Assembly: GCA_937922925.1 (NCBI GenBank) | Contig: CALAKU010000096.1 | Coordinates: forward strand, 1-35,670 | Direction of reading: 5' to 3' | Length of the DNA stretch: 35,670 bases | Source: an uncultured Arenicella sp. | GTDB taxonomy: Bacteria; Pseudomonadota; Gammaproteobacteria; Arenicellales; Arenicellaceae | Part shown: in pieces, positions 16,172 through 23,171 of the stretch | Position numbering within the stretch: the stretch's first letter is position 1 | Layout: each line of letters opens with the position of its first letter | Notes under the pieces: generated by a model | Databases searched by the model: none | The model's input: the letters and a program-made list of their open reading frames with translations, nothing else | What the model was told of the DNA's origin: nothing | Program-made: the position numbers and the translations under genes

Positions 16172-16894
16172 TTGCAAGTTGCCGCAGGCCAATTTATTCA
16201 ACAATTTTATGATCAACGACACCGTTTGTCGCCGATGCGCATTGCGCTCATCGCGGCCTTGTTGTTGCATATTCTGCTGGCCGTAGTCTTCCCCGATTTG
16301 CCTAAACTGGTTATTCCCTCGATTGATCGCGGATCAAGCCTAAATGTTTTCATTAGAGCCTCTGCGCCAGAACAAGAGTTTGATCAAAGCCTAGAGCAGC
16401 CGCTGCCCAAAAGCACCGATTTAAACAATCAAACGGATACCGCACTGAGTTTGGTCAGCCCCGAACAAGGGGAGGACGATCTGCCGACTGAGGCGGCCCC
16501 TGAACAAGATGGCAGAGCAACAACCGCCGATGAGCAAACCGCCTCAACGAAAAAATCGGAAACGGGCAAAACATCATCCGTCGTCGTGTCGTTTTCCATG
16601 GTTCGCCGTTTTGCGCAAAACTATGTAGCCCAAGAAGCCCTATTAGATTCTGAAATTGTTGAACGCCGACGAAATCGATATCGCAGCGACTTCAGCGTAA
16701 AACGCCGCAGTAATACCGACAGTTTTCAGAATCGTTTTGGTGATGTCTATGTGCGATCAGATACCTCACGAGGTGACATCTGTTACTTACAAAGAGCCGA
16801 ACCCACGCAAGACGAACTCGCCGTTAATGTGGTGCAGTTTTATCGCTGTGATCGCGAACCCTTGAAACTCGATTTGTCTAAGCGATCTGGTTAA
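16172..16894 (+). CDS. Membrane-anchored protein with TonB-like N-terminus, unknown function
   Basis: A 240-residue protein that I do not recognise in full. A short cytoplasmic tail is followed by one transmembrane helix (about 23-41, RIALIAALLLHILLAVVFP). Next come about 100 residues of acidic, Gln/Glu/Ser/Thr-rich low-complexity sequence (40-140), and a basic C-terminal domain with RRRNRYRSDFSVKRR, ending in SRGDICYLQRAEP and QFYRCDREPLKL. The anchor-linker-domain plan is like TonB, but the end domain lacks the TonB signature; two cysteines there may form a disulfide. The start is a TTG with a good GGAG site eight bases upstream. That GGAG is part of a 5-bp hairpin (CTCCA/TGGAG, 16149-16163). 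ATG 16235 would begin at the helix and is the alternative. Confidence 0.6.
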   Translation: MQVAAGQFIQQFYDQRHRLSPMRIALIAALLLHILLAVVFPDLPKLVIPSIDRGSSLNVFIRASAPEQEFDQSLEQPLPKSTDLNNQTDTALSLVSPEQGEDDLPTEAAPEQDGRATTADEQTASTKKSETGKTSSVVVSFSMVRRFAQNYVAQEALLDSEIVERRRNRYRSDFSVKRRSNTDSFQNRFGDVYVRSDTSRGDICYLQRAEPTQDELAVNVVQFYRCDREPLKLDLSKRSG

Positions 16895-16931
16895 TATCTT
16901 GGGCGGTAGCGATAGCGGAATTCGATAGCCC

Positions 16932-16960
16932 TTGAACAGAATAGCTTGGCACCGTACAGT
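16932..16960 (+). promoter_or_regulatory. Candidate sigma-70 promoter for the second YCII gene
   Basis: TTGAAC at 16932-16937 and TACAGT at 16955-16960 are separated by exactly 17 bp and resemble -35 and -10 elements (four of six matches each). Position suits a transcript starting about 22 bp before the ATG at 16990. The match is moderate, so this is a suggestion only. Confidence 0.3.
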
Positions 16961-16989
16961 GCTAAGCCAGTGTTTGTGAGGAGTCAGTC

Positions 16990-17295
16990 ATGCCACAATT
17001 TGTTTTAAGCTACTTCGGTGGCGATCAGCCTTCAAGCCCAGAGGCGGGTAAAGCGCACTTTGCCAAATATCAGCAATGGTTGAGCGACCTAGGGGATGCT
17101 GTTGTAAGCCCAATGAACCCGCTCAAAAATACGCATACCGTTTTACCATCCGGCGAGATTGATCAAGGCAGCGCGAGCAACATGTCTGGTTATACGATGC
17201 TTAAAGCGCAAGACATTGAACACGCACTCGAGCTGGTCAAAGGTTGCCCCTTTCTAGAGATGAATGGCACACTTGAAATCGCCGAACGTGTTTAA
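16990..17295 (+). CDS. YCII-related protein (second copy in window)
   Basis: A 101-residue protein starting MPQFVLSYFGGDQPSSPEAG, with the YCII-type first strand and helix, then LGDAVVSPMNPLKN, a MSGYTMLKAQDIEHALELVKG helix and a final strand. The DGPF tetrapeptide itself is absent; the corresponding loop is GSASNMSGY. Fold and size match stand-alone YCII proteins associated with ECF sigma factors, as the DGPF gene at 5333 does. There is no sigma gene next to it here. A GAGGAG site is seven to twelve bases upstream. It may belong to the regulon of the ECF42 factor, but nothing in the sequence proves that. Confidence 0.75.
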   Translation: MPQFVLSYFGGDQPSSPEAGKAHFAKYQQWLSDLGDAVVSPMNPLKNTHTVLPSGEIDQGSASNMSGYTMLKAQDIEHALELVKGCPFLEMNGTLEIAERV

Positions 17296-17407
17296 AGCCT
17301 CAGGCCTATAAGAGCGTCTAGGCGATAAAAAGCCCTTGGTCAACATCATCAAGTAGTTTGAATCACTGCAAGGCTCATCCAGCCTATAACCCGCCCGCGA
17401 AGAAATA

Positions 17408-18322
17408 ATGACGATTCTATTGCCGATTGTCGGCTATTTTATTTTGGGAATTCTTGCGCGTCGTTGGATCAGCGATGTCGGTATTTGGGTAAAGTGGATT
17501 AACTACTTCATCATCTATGTGTTTTTCCCAGCGATCATTTTAAATAAAGTGCCTAGCTTGCTTGTGACCCCACTAGTGTTGATTCCGGCGGCCGTTGCCT
17601 GGGCATGGGCTGGCTTGGCTATTTTATTGGTCTTAGTTTTAGCTCGCTTTTTACAACTGCCGCGCGAAACTACCGGCGCACTATTGATACTTACCTCAAT
17701 GGGCAACACCTCGTTCTTAGGGTTTGCGCTAACACAATCTATTTTCGGTGATGCCACCTTAGGCTACGCAATTTTCTATGATCAATTTGGTAGCTTTTTT
17801 ATTCTAAGCACCGTTGGCCTGATATTGGTAGCGAGATACGCGCCACAAAAAGACGGCACCTTTCAGGCGCCCACGACAATGGATATGGTTAGGCGAATAG
17901 TGAGCTTTCCGCCGTTTGTTGCCTTGTGTCTATCACTACTATTACCGATTGATCAGCTTGTTGTTTCTATTGCGCCTACTTTGACGTGGCTTGGGGCACT
18001 TTTAGTCCCCTTTGCTTTGTTTGTTATTGGCTTGCAGTTTCAGCCTCGCCTGCTTCCACACCATCGCCAACCATTGGCTCTAGCGATCATGATAAAAATG
18101 GTGCTGGCACCTATCGTGGTTTTGGCCTTGTTTGAAGTACTCAGTGTTCAAAATGAAATTCGCAGCGCAACGGTCTTCGAGGCCGCTATGCCAAGCATGA
18201 TCACACCGGGCTTGTTAGCGATTAGCGCTGGCATCGCGCCACGGTTTATTGCAACGACTTTAGGCTATGGTGCTATCTTTGCTTTTATTAGCTTGCCTAT
18301 CGTGGTTTGGATATTGTTATGA
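17408..18322 (+). CDS. AEC (auxin efflux carrier) family transporter
   Basis: A 304-residue polytopic membrane protein with about ten hydrophobic segments in two halves. It has the AEC-type conserved features: an early FFPAIILNKV segment, TSMGNTSFLGFAL, where bacterial AEC carriers have a similar N-T-x-F-x-G motif, and APIVVLALFEV plus PSMITPGLLAISAG in the second half. AEC proteins export or import organic anions such as malate or malonate; the substrate is not readable here. Its stop overlaps the start of the flavoprotein gene by four bases (ATGA), so these two are translationally coupled. The carrier may move the substrate or product of that oxidoreductase. Confidence 0.82.
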   Translation: MTILLPIVGYFILGILARRWISDVGIWVKWINYFIIYVFFPAIILNKVPSLLVTPLVLIPAAVAWAWAGLAILLVLVLARFLQLPRETTGALLILTSMGNTSFLGFALTQSIFGDATLGYAIFYDQFGSFFILSTVGLILVARYAPQKDGTFQAPTTMDMVRRIVSFPPFVALCLSLLLPIDQLVVSIAPTLTWLGALLVPFALFVIGLQFQPRLLPHHRQPLALAIMIKMVLAPIVVLALFEVLSVQNEIRSATVFEAAMPSMITPGLLAISAGIAPRFIATTLGYGAIFAFISLPIVVWILL

Positions 18323-19911
18323 GCGCAAAAAAATACGATGCCATCGTTGTTGGCGGCGGTCACAACGGCTTAGTTTGCGCTTTCTACTTAGCCCGGTCGG
18401 GCTTAAAAACTCTCATTTTGGAACGCTCTGGCGACGTCGGCGGTGCGGCAATTACAGAAGAGTTTTACCCCGGTTTTCGTAACTCGGTGGCGTCCTATAC
18501 CGTGTCGCTATTGCAAGCCAAAGTCATTGAAGACATGCGCTTGTACGATTATGGCTTGCAAGTGGTTTTGCGCAAAGTGGATAACTTTCTGCCAAGCGAT
18601 ACCGAGTTTTTATTGGCCGGGCGTGACGGCCTAACACGCAGAGAAATTGCGCGATTTAGCGCCAAAGATGCAAAGGCTTACGATCAATACGAGGCTGATC
18701 TTGAGCAAGTTGTTACTTTGTTAAGAGAACTGATTCTGCAAGCGCCTCCAAATGTTGGCGGTGGTCTATCCGATGTTGTTAGTGCGCTTAAGCTGGGCTG
18801 GCGCGCGAGCAAAATGTCGTTGGCAGCCCAACGAGATTTGCTCGACTTTTTTACCAAATCCGCCGCAGAGGTTTTAGACCGTTATTTTGAAAACGACACG
18901 GTTAAGGCGTTGTTCGCCTTTGATTCGATAGTAGGAAATTTTTCTTCGCCCTATTTACCGGGCTCGGCCTATATTTTGCTGCATCATGTTTTTGGTGAAG
19001 CGGCTGGCGTTAAAGGTGCGTGGGGCCATGCTATTGGTGGGATGGGCTCGATCACGCAAGCGATGAAAAAAGCCTGTTTGGCGCATGGCGTAGAAATCCA
19101 AACCAATCACTCGGTACAGGCAATAGAAGTAGAGTCTGAGCGAGTGCAAGGCGTGTCAACTGAAGCCGGGTTTTATACCGCGCCTATTGTCGCCTCGTCG
19201 GTTCATCCCAAAATTTTGTTTGAGCAATTGCTGGCTGACGAAGCCATCGATGCAGATTTGCAAAAACGAGTCAGCTCTTACCAATCGCATTCGGGTACCT
19301 TCCGAATGAATGTCGCTTTATCTGGGCTGCCGAGGTTTAAAAACGCGCCTCAAGACAATGACTACCTAACGTCAGGAATCATTATTGCGCCGAGCATGGA
19401 TTACATGCATCAAGCGTGGTTGAGCGCCGACAAACAGGGCTGGTCTGATCGGCCGATTATCGAAATGCTGATCCCATCAACACTGGACGATTCATTAGCA
19501 CCAACAGATCAACACGTAGCGAGTTTGTTTTGCCAACAATTCACCTACGATTTGCCCACCGGCGAAAGCTGGCACGATAAAAAAGAAGAGATAGCGGATC
19601 TGCTTATCGCAACGGTAGATGAGTATGCCCCCGGTTTTCGCGCTTTAGTTGTTGGCCGCCAAATTTTATCGCCCCTTGATTTACATGAGCGATTTGGTCT
19701 GGTCGGCGGAGATATATTCCACGGGCGCATGAGTCTTGATCAACTTTTTTCAGCTCGGCCGGTATTGGGTTTAGGCAGTTATCGAGCGCCGATTCGGGGT
19801 TTGTATTTATGTGGTAGTGGCAGTCATCCCGGCGGTGGCGTAACAGGAGCACCGGGCCACAATAGTGCCCAGGTAATCTTGAAAGATCGCCGCTTTCTAT
19901 TTACGCAGTAG
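18319..19911 (+). CDS. PYROXD2-like FAD-dependent oxidoreductase (phytoene desaturase-type fold)
   Basis: A 530-residue flavoprotein from the ATG at 18319. The N-terminal Rossmann motif is DAIVVGGGHNGLVCAFYLAR, with G-G-G-H-N-G for FAD binding, followed by TLILERSGDVGGAA. C-terminally, LYLCGSGSHPGGGVTGAPGH is the second FAD-contacting motif, typical of the amine oxidase/phytoene desaturase superfamily. The ATG at 18319 overlaps the AEC stop (ATGA), and gives the expected start just before the Rossmann strand. An in-frame ATG twelve bases upstream is less likely. The overall sequence resembles the bacterial relatives of animal PYROXD2. Their natural substrate is not established; carotenoid desaturation should not be assumed. 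Confidence 0.84.
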   Translation: MSAKKYDAIVVGGGHNGLVCAFYLARSGLKTLILERSGDVGGAAITEEFYPGFRNSVASYTVSLLQAKVIEDMRLYDYGLQVVLRKVDNFLPSDTEFLLAGRDGLTRREIARFSAKDAKAYDQYEADLEQVVTLLRELILQAPPNVGGGLSDVVSALKLGWRASKMSLAAQRDLLDFFTKSAAEVLDRYFENDTVKALFAFDSIVGNFSSPYLPGSAYILLHHVFGEAAGVKGAWGHAIGGMGSITQAMKKACLAHGVEIQTNHSVQAIEVESERVQGVSTEAGFYTAPIVASSVHPKILFEQLLADEAIDADLQKRVSSYQSHSGTFRMNVALSGLPRFKNAPQDNDYLTSGIIIAPSMDYMHQAWLSADKQGWSDRPIIEMLIPSTLDDSLAPTDQHVASLFCQQFTYDLPTGESWHDKKEEIADLLIATVDEYAPGFRALVVGRQILSPLDLHERFGLVGGDIFHGRMSLDQLFSARPVLGLGSYRAPIRGLYLCGSGSHPGGGVTGAPGHNSAQVILKDRRFLFTQ

Positions 19912-19946
19912 ATATTCTGGCAAATAAGCCAGTAGTTAGAACGAAT

Positions 19947-20777
19947 CTAAAAGTCTGGCGACTCGGCGCTTAAGGCTTCCAGCAAATCAGGCGACAATTC
20001 GAGTCGGTAGATAAAGGGGCTGGCGTTCGTGGTTTGTCTGGCTAAGGCCGAGCCATTTGGTGCTCTGGGAGAAAAAAAGCTCGATGCGACCATCACTAGA
20101 TTTTGAGCGTTGTTAAGCTCCAAGCGTTCGAGCCGCAGGGTGTTGCTGTTTCCATTCGAAAGCAAAGCACTAATGTGGGCCGCTCTTAGCAAGTCTCCAT
20201 TGCTTGGGTCTATCTCACTGAGTACAGCGATTCTTGCCCCGCCGCCTTGGCCATATGAGCGAAACCAAGACGGTTGTTCAAGCGATGTAGCTCGGCGAAA
20301 ATCCTGTGCCGGTGTGCCTTGAGTGCCGTCGACGCTGAACGAGGCGTAAAGTCGTTCGCCGGTATAAAAAAGCGCCACGCCACGCCCGTCAGTGCCTGTG
20401 GTTTCGTAGTCAGTTCGAGCCCAATTATTCGCCCCACCAAATGACTTAATGATTGGGTCTTGATTAATAGCAGTGACCTGCTGAGTGCCAATATAAATTC
20501 GCTGCTCACCAATCACAATGCGAGCCACGCCTGCGTCAATTAGGGATTGTTCGCTGGCACTGCTCGCAAAAGACCGATTAGATTCGTTTATCGCAAATTG
20601 AGTTTGATTTGTATCTGGGGTAGTGCCGCCGCCGCTGGAGCTATTGGAGCTGCTTTCAGAAAGCACCAGATCAATAATCGCAGGTGTTGTGCCACCAGTT
20701 GCGCGAGCGTGAGGGATAAGATCACTGGCGACAGCGACTACAAGAGCAAATAGAGCCGTTAAAAAATGTAGATTCAT
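19947..20777 (-). CDS. Secreted hypothetical protein with signal peptide and Ser/Asn-rich linker
   Basis: A 276-residue protein. Residues 1 to about 26 form a signal peptide (MNLHFLTALFALVVAVASDL) with processing probably around ARA. A flexible linker rich in serine and glycine (SESSSNSSSGGGTTPDTNQT) follows. The remaining ~210 residues look like an all-beta extracellular domain: repeated alternating hydrophobic strands such as RIVIGEQRIYIGTQQV, GVALFYTGERLYASFSVDG and LRLERLELNNAQNLVMVASSFF. There are no cysteines, catalytic signatures or lipobox. I cannot assign a family. It is convergent with the flavoprotein gene and follows the GNAT gene (68 bp) in the same direction. Confidence 0.65.
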   Translation of the reverse strand: MNLHFLTALFALVVAVASDLIPHARATGGTTPAIIDLVLSESSSNSSSGGGTTPDTNQTQFAINESNRSFASSASEQSLIDAGVARIVIGEQRIYIGTQQVTAINQDPIIKSFGGANNWARTDYETTGTDGRGVALFYTGERLYASFSVDGTQGTPAQDFRRATSLEQPSWFRSYGQGGGARIAVLSEIDPSNGDLLRAAHISALLSNGNSNTLRLERLELNNAQNLVMVASSFFSPRAPNGSALARQTTNASPFIYRLELSPDLLEALSAESPDF

Positions 20778-20845
20778 GCAGGCTTACTCGTCAATGATTG
20801 CGTCTTGCTGGTGCGGGCGTCGCTCGTTAATGCATCTAAAAAAAA

Positions 20846-21331
20846 CTAAAGCGTTTTGTACATGACATAGGCATCGATCAAACCATCACGCGGATGATTA
20901 AATGCTTTAGGCAGTGTACCTACGGTATCGAAGCCCAGTGTATGCCAAAGTGCAAGCGCGCCTTGATTACTGGCGGCGACAAAGTTGAACTGCATCGCCA
21001 AATACCCCAAGTCGCGTGCCCTTTTCTGAGAGTGTTCGCACATTGTTGTGGCTACGCCTTTGCCGCGCGCAGTCGAGGCAACCATATAACCGCAATTACA
21101 AACGTGGGAACCCGGTCCGCTTTGATTAGTTTTAATATAGTAGGTGCCGACAATGTCACCGCTATCTTCGACCACGAACGTTTCGCGAGGGTTGTCTAAC
21201 CACAGGACTCGCCCCCGATCTTTGCTGGTATTGCTATCGTAAGCATAGGTGTCGCCAGCGCGAACCACCTCATGAAATATCGGCCAAATGCGCTCCCAGT
21301 CGTTGTCTTGTGCTTTTCTTATATTTCTCAT
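20846..21331 (-). CDS. GNAT family N-acetyltransferase
   Basis: A 161-residue acetyltransferase of the GCN5-related superfamily. IRKAQDNDWERIWPIFHEVV is the first strand-helix. The acetyl-CoA pyrophosphate-binding loop is ARGKGVATTM (R-G-x-G-x-A/G), preceded by the beta-4 strand CNCGYMVA. NFVAASNQGALALWHTLGF is the motif B N-x-x-A-x-x-L-W-x-x-x-G-F segment. The acceptor (amino acid, peptide or small amine) cannot be told; the family position is near the PAT/MnaT-like enzymes. ATG start; the gap upstream of it holds the small RNA locus on the other strand. Confidence 0.85.
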   Translation of the reverse strand: MRNIRKAQDNDWERIWPIFHEVVRAGDTYAYDSNTSKDRGRVLWLDNPRETFVVEDSGDIVGTYYIKTNQSGPGSHVCNCGYMVASTARGKGVATTMCEHSQKRARDLGYLAMQFNFVAASNQGALALWHTLGFDTVGTLPKAFNHPRDGLIDAYVMYKTL

Positions 21332-21382
21332 TGGCTACTGCTCATTGGCGTCGACTCATGATTAACATTGGATTGTGCGGTT

Positions 21383-21475
21383 AGCAAACCTGAATTTGCT
21401 CAACGTGACCAAATTTTTATCGATCATTGTAAGGCCTTGCTCCCATTTTCAGTGCAGGGGAATCTGTTTTTGCAC
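21383..21475. promoter_or_regulatory. Inverted repeats upstream of the sigma-54 promoter (possible activator sites)
   Basis: AGCAAA, six bases, TTTGCT at 21383-21400 is a perfect dyad, and GTGCA, fourteen bases, TGCAC at 21452-21475 is a second. They lie about 175-192 and 100-123 bp upstream of the predicted start at 21575, where enhancer-binding proteins that activate sigma-54 normally bind. No regulator's consensus is recognised, so this is positional inference. Confidence 0.3.
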
Positions 21476-21548
21476 CAAGAGAGCGCAGTTTCAGCCTAAG
21501 GTTGGCGATAGGCCGCCGAGTTTCGCTGTGTTTCAAGGCAAGAAAAGT

Positions 21549-21564
21549 TGGCACACTTTCTGCT
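21549..21564 (+). promoter_or_regulatory. Sigma-54 (RpoN) -24/-12 promoter
   Basis: TGGCACACTTTCTGCT fits the -24/-12 consensus TGGCAC-G-N4-TTGC-W. The invariant GG and GC dinucleotides have the correct ten-base spacing (21550-21551 and 21562-21563); the mismatches are one base after TGGCAC and C for the first T of TTGC. No coding gene starts downstream on this strand. Instead a self-contained structured segment ends in an intrinsic terminator about 100 nt later. An activator of the NtrC type and ATP hydrolysis would be needed, as for all sigma-54 promoters. Confidence 0.6.
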
Positions 21565-21574
21565 TAGTAAAAGT

Positions 21575-21677
21575 CAAATAGAGTGAATCACCTCGATAAC
21601 GTTTCGACTCTATTTGTTTGCTTATCATTTGTCCTTTGATATCTTGCGTGACGGGTTTTCTCGTCACGCTTTTTTTT
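21575..21677 (+). ncRNA. Candidate sigma-54-dependent small RNA (about 100 nt)
   Basis: The predicted start, about 12 nt beyond the -12 GC, is near 21575. Precisely there a perfect 10-bp stem begins: CAAATAGAGT (21575-21584) with ACTCTATTTG (21607-21616). A mostly unpaired U-rich linker follows (21617-21645), then the terminator hairpin with eight T. The plan of 5' stem-loop, single-stranded pairing region and Rho-independent terminator is that of Hfq-type regulatory RNAs. Sigma-54-driven sRNAs such as Qrr and CrcZ are known, but the sequence does not resemble the ones I remember. The only reading frame here (21375-21581) ends before the terminator and overlaps the promoter. No known RNA family is recognised, so this is a prediction from structure only. 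Confidence 0.5.
21646..21677 (+). terminator. Strong Rho-independent terminator on the plus strand
   Basis: GCGTGACG (21646-21653), loop of eight, CGTCACGC (21662-21669), followed by eight T residues (21670-21677). The stem is a perfect 8 bp. The orientation matters: the T tract is on the plus strand, but the genes on both sides are on the minus strand and the nearest upstream plus-strand gene ends 1.7 kb earlier. Therefore a separate plus-strand transcript is implied. On the minus strand no T run follows, so it does not serve the DUF4097 gene well. Confidence 0.85.
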
Positions 21678-21724
21678 GCCCTACTAATTTTTGCCCTACT
21701 AATGATAAGGCAAAGCCAGATGGC

Positions 21725-22606
21725 CTAATTTTCAAGTTTGATGGTGCCGCTCATGGTTTGTAGTTCGACCTGTGCTTTGCCTTTTCCCAGCCAAAATTGA
21801 AGTTGGCTGGATAAAGCGTATCTGTCCTTTTTAGGTTTATCCTCGCTGAGTGCATTTCGCACACGGCCACCGGGCCCGGTATTAATATCAAAGCGCGCAT
21901 CGATTTGCTTCTCAGTGAAATTAAGATCGATATCACCACTAATAGAACGCGCTGAAACCCGGCCCTCGTCGTTGAGCCTAAAGCGCGCTTCAACTTGCCC
22001 AGAGACGGTGCTGATCTCTAAATCGTCAATGCGTTTTAGCGACGTTTGAATATCGCCAGAAACGGTTTTTACCAATAGCTCATTCACGTTCGCGTCGACG
22101 CGAATATCTCCGCTAACTGATTCGACATTGAGTTGGCCACTGACGTTTTCAATGTCTATATCGCCGCTAACAGTGCGTAGATTGTGTTTGCCTTGAGCGT
22201 CGAGTAACGACAAATCTCCGCTTATTGTTGTCATGTTAATCGCGCCGTCGATACCGTCAATCCGCATTGAGGTCGAAAAGCCATTTAAGTCTAAGCGCAC
22301 CTGTTTAGGCACGGTAACGATAAAATCAACCTCTCTGCCTGATGAGCCCCAAGCCTTGTTCTTCGTTGTGGTATCAATAACCACGATGTCTCGCTTTGTA
22401 TCAACATCGATTAAGCCCTGGCCGATTTCACCTCTTATTCGTATTTGCGGTTTGTTCCAAGAGCGCACACCAATTTCTCCAGAGCGGCTGGTTATGGTGA
22501 CTAGAGAATTTGGATTGATATCCAAAATGCGATCAACCTTTTCGGCCTTCGTTGGAATCGAATAGGCCAAGGCCAATAAAAACAGTGTGGCAAATTTGTT
22601 CATCAA
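21725..22606 (-). CDS. DUF4097 family beta-strand repeat protein, secreted
   Basis: A 293-residue protein with an N-terminal signal peptide (about 1-21, MNKFATLFLLALAYSIPTKA). The body is built of repeated beta-strand units with the recurring S-G-D/Q-I/L/V signature: TTISGDLSLL, RTVSGDIDIEN, ENVSGQLNVES, ESVSGDIRVDA, KTVSGDIQTSL, STVSGQVEARF, RSISGDIDLNF, and a final QTMSGTIKLEN. This is the DUF4097 right-handed beta-helix-like fold, often called putative adhesin. It is the last gene of a probable operon with an ECF sigma factor and a single-pass membrane protein (10 bp upstream). That pattern suggests an envelope-stress or surface-homeostasis module. Exact function unknown. Confidence 0.82.
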   Translation of the reverse strand: MMNKFATLFLLALAYSIPTKAEKVDRILDINPNSLVTITSRSGEIGVRSWNKPQIRIRGEIGQGLIDVDTKRDIVVIDTTTKNKAWGSSGREVDFIVTVPKQVRLDLNGFSTSMRIDGIDGAINMTTISGDLSLLDAQGKHNLRTVSGDIDIENVSGQLNVESVSGDIRVDANVNELLVKTVSGDIQTSLKRIDDLEISTVSGQVEARFRLNDEGRVSARSISGDIDLNFTEKQIDARFDINTGPGGRVRNALSEDKPKKDRYALSSQLQFWLGKGKAQVELQTMSGTIKLEN

Positions 22607-22616
22607 AACGCCCTCG

Positions 22617-23159
22617 TTAAATGTCTACGTTGTTTGCGTAGTTTGTTGTTATTGAGTTCAATAGTGTGAGCTCTTGTTTATACGTGTCTGCCAGTTGCGT
22701 GGCGTAGCGAGTATTCGTGGGTTGCTCGAGCATGGCATTTTTAAGTTCACTTCCAGCTTGATCAAACACCACCAGCACTTGCTGGAGTTCGTTACGTGTT
22801 TGAAGATTAAGCGTATCGCTATTAAGTAATGCGACAAACTGCATGCGCACCAAGTTGTGATGTTGTTCCATTAAGGCAATTTGCGATTTTTGGAACTCTA
22901 CATACTGCGCTTGTAAGTCACGCGCTTGGCTCGATTGTTGATACGACATGAATGAGAGTGTGAATGCTCCAAACGCCAGCATAAGGCAAGCGGCCACGGC
23001 GATTGGCATAAACCATTTTTTAGGTGGTTCAGGTTTTCTAAAACGAATATGAGCCTGGATATCTGGCCAAAGATCTCGCTCTGGCGCTAAATCCCAGCCA
23101 AGCTCATCCACAATGCCGCTGTGAGAGCTATTTTGAGTATTCATACTTACTCTGGTCAT
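22617..23159 (-). CDS. Single-pass membrane protein, candidate anti-sigma partner of the ECF factor
   Basis: A 180-residue protein. The cytoplasmic N-terminal ~45 residues include DELGWDLAPERDLWPDIQAHI. One membrane helix lies at about 51-73 (MPIAVAACLMLAFGAFTLSFMS), followed by a ~105-residue helical domain with coiled-coil character (QARDLQAQYVEFQKSQIALME). The position directly after the sigma factor gene (12 bp) and the in-out topology fit an anti-sigma factor. However, the zinc-binding H-x3-C-x2-C motif of common ZAS anti-sigma proteins is absent. The role is therefore inferred from context only. The start may be Met1 (23159) or Met6 (23144); both have weak ribosome binding sites. Confidence 0.6.
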   Translation of the reverse strand: MTRVSMNTQNSSHSGIVDELGWDLAPERDLWPDIQAHIRFRKPEPPKKWFMPIAVAACLMLAFGAFTLSFMSYQQSSQARDLQAQYVEFQKSQIALMEQHHNLVRMQFVALLNSDTLNLQTRNELQQVLVVFDQAGSELKNAMLEQPTNTRYATQLADTYKQELTLLNSITTNYANNVDI

Positions 23160-23171
23160 ATTTATTAGTGC

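Noticed and set aside
16947..16962. TGGCACCGTACAGTGC as a second sigma-54 promoter
   Set aside because: The GG to GC spacing is eleven, not ten, bases; sigma-54 does not tolerate this.
18307..18318. Upstream ATG for the PYROXD2-like gene
   Set aside because: The ATG at 18319 overlaps the previous stop as ATGA and matches the usual N-terminus directly before the Rossmann strand.
21375..21581. Plus-strand reading frame of 68 codons in the small RNA gap
   Set aside because: It overlaps the sigma-54 promoter, ends before the terminator, lacks a ribosome binding site, and its cysteine/arginine-rich composition looks random.
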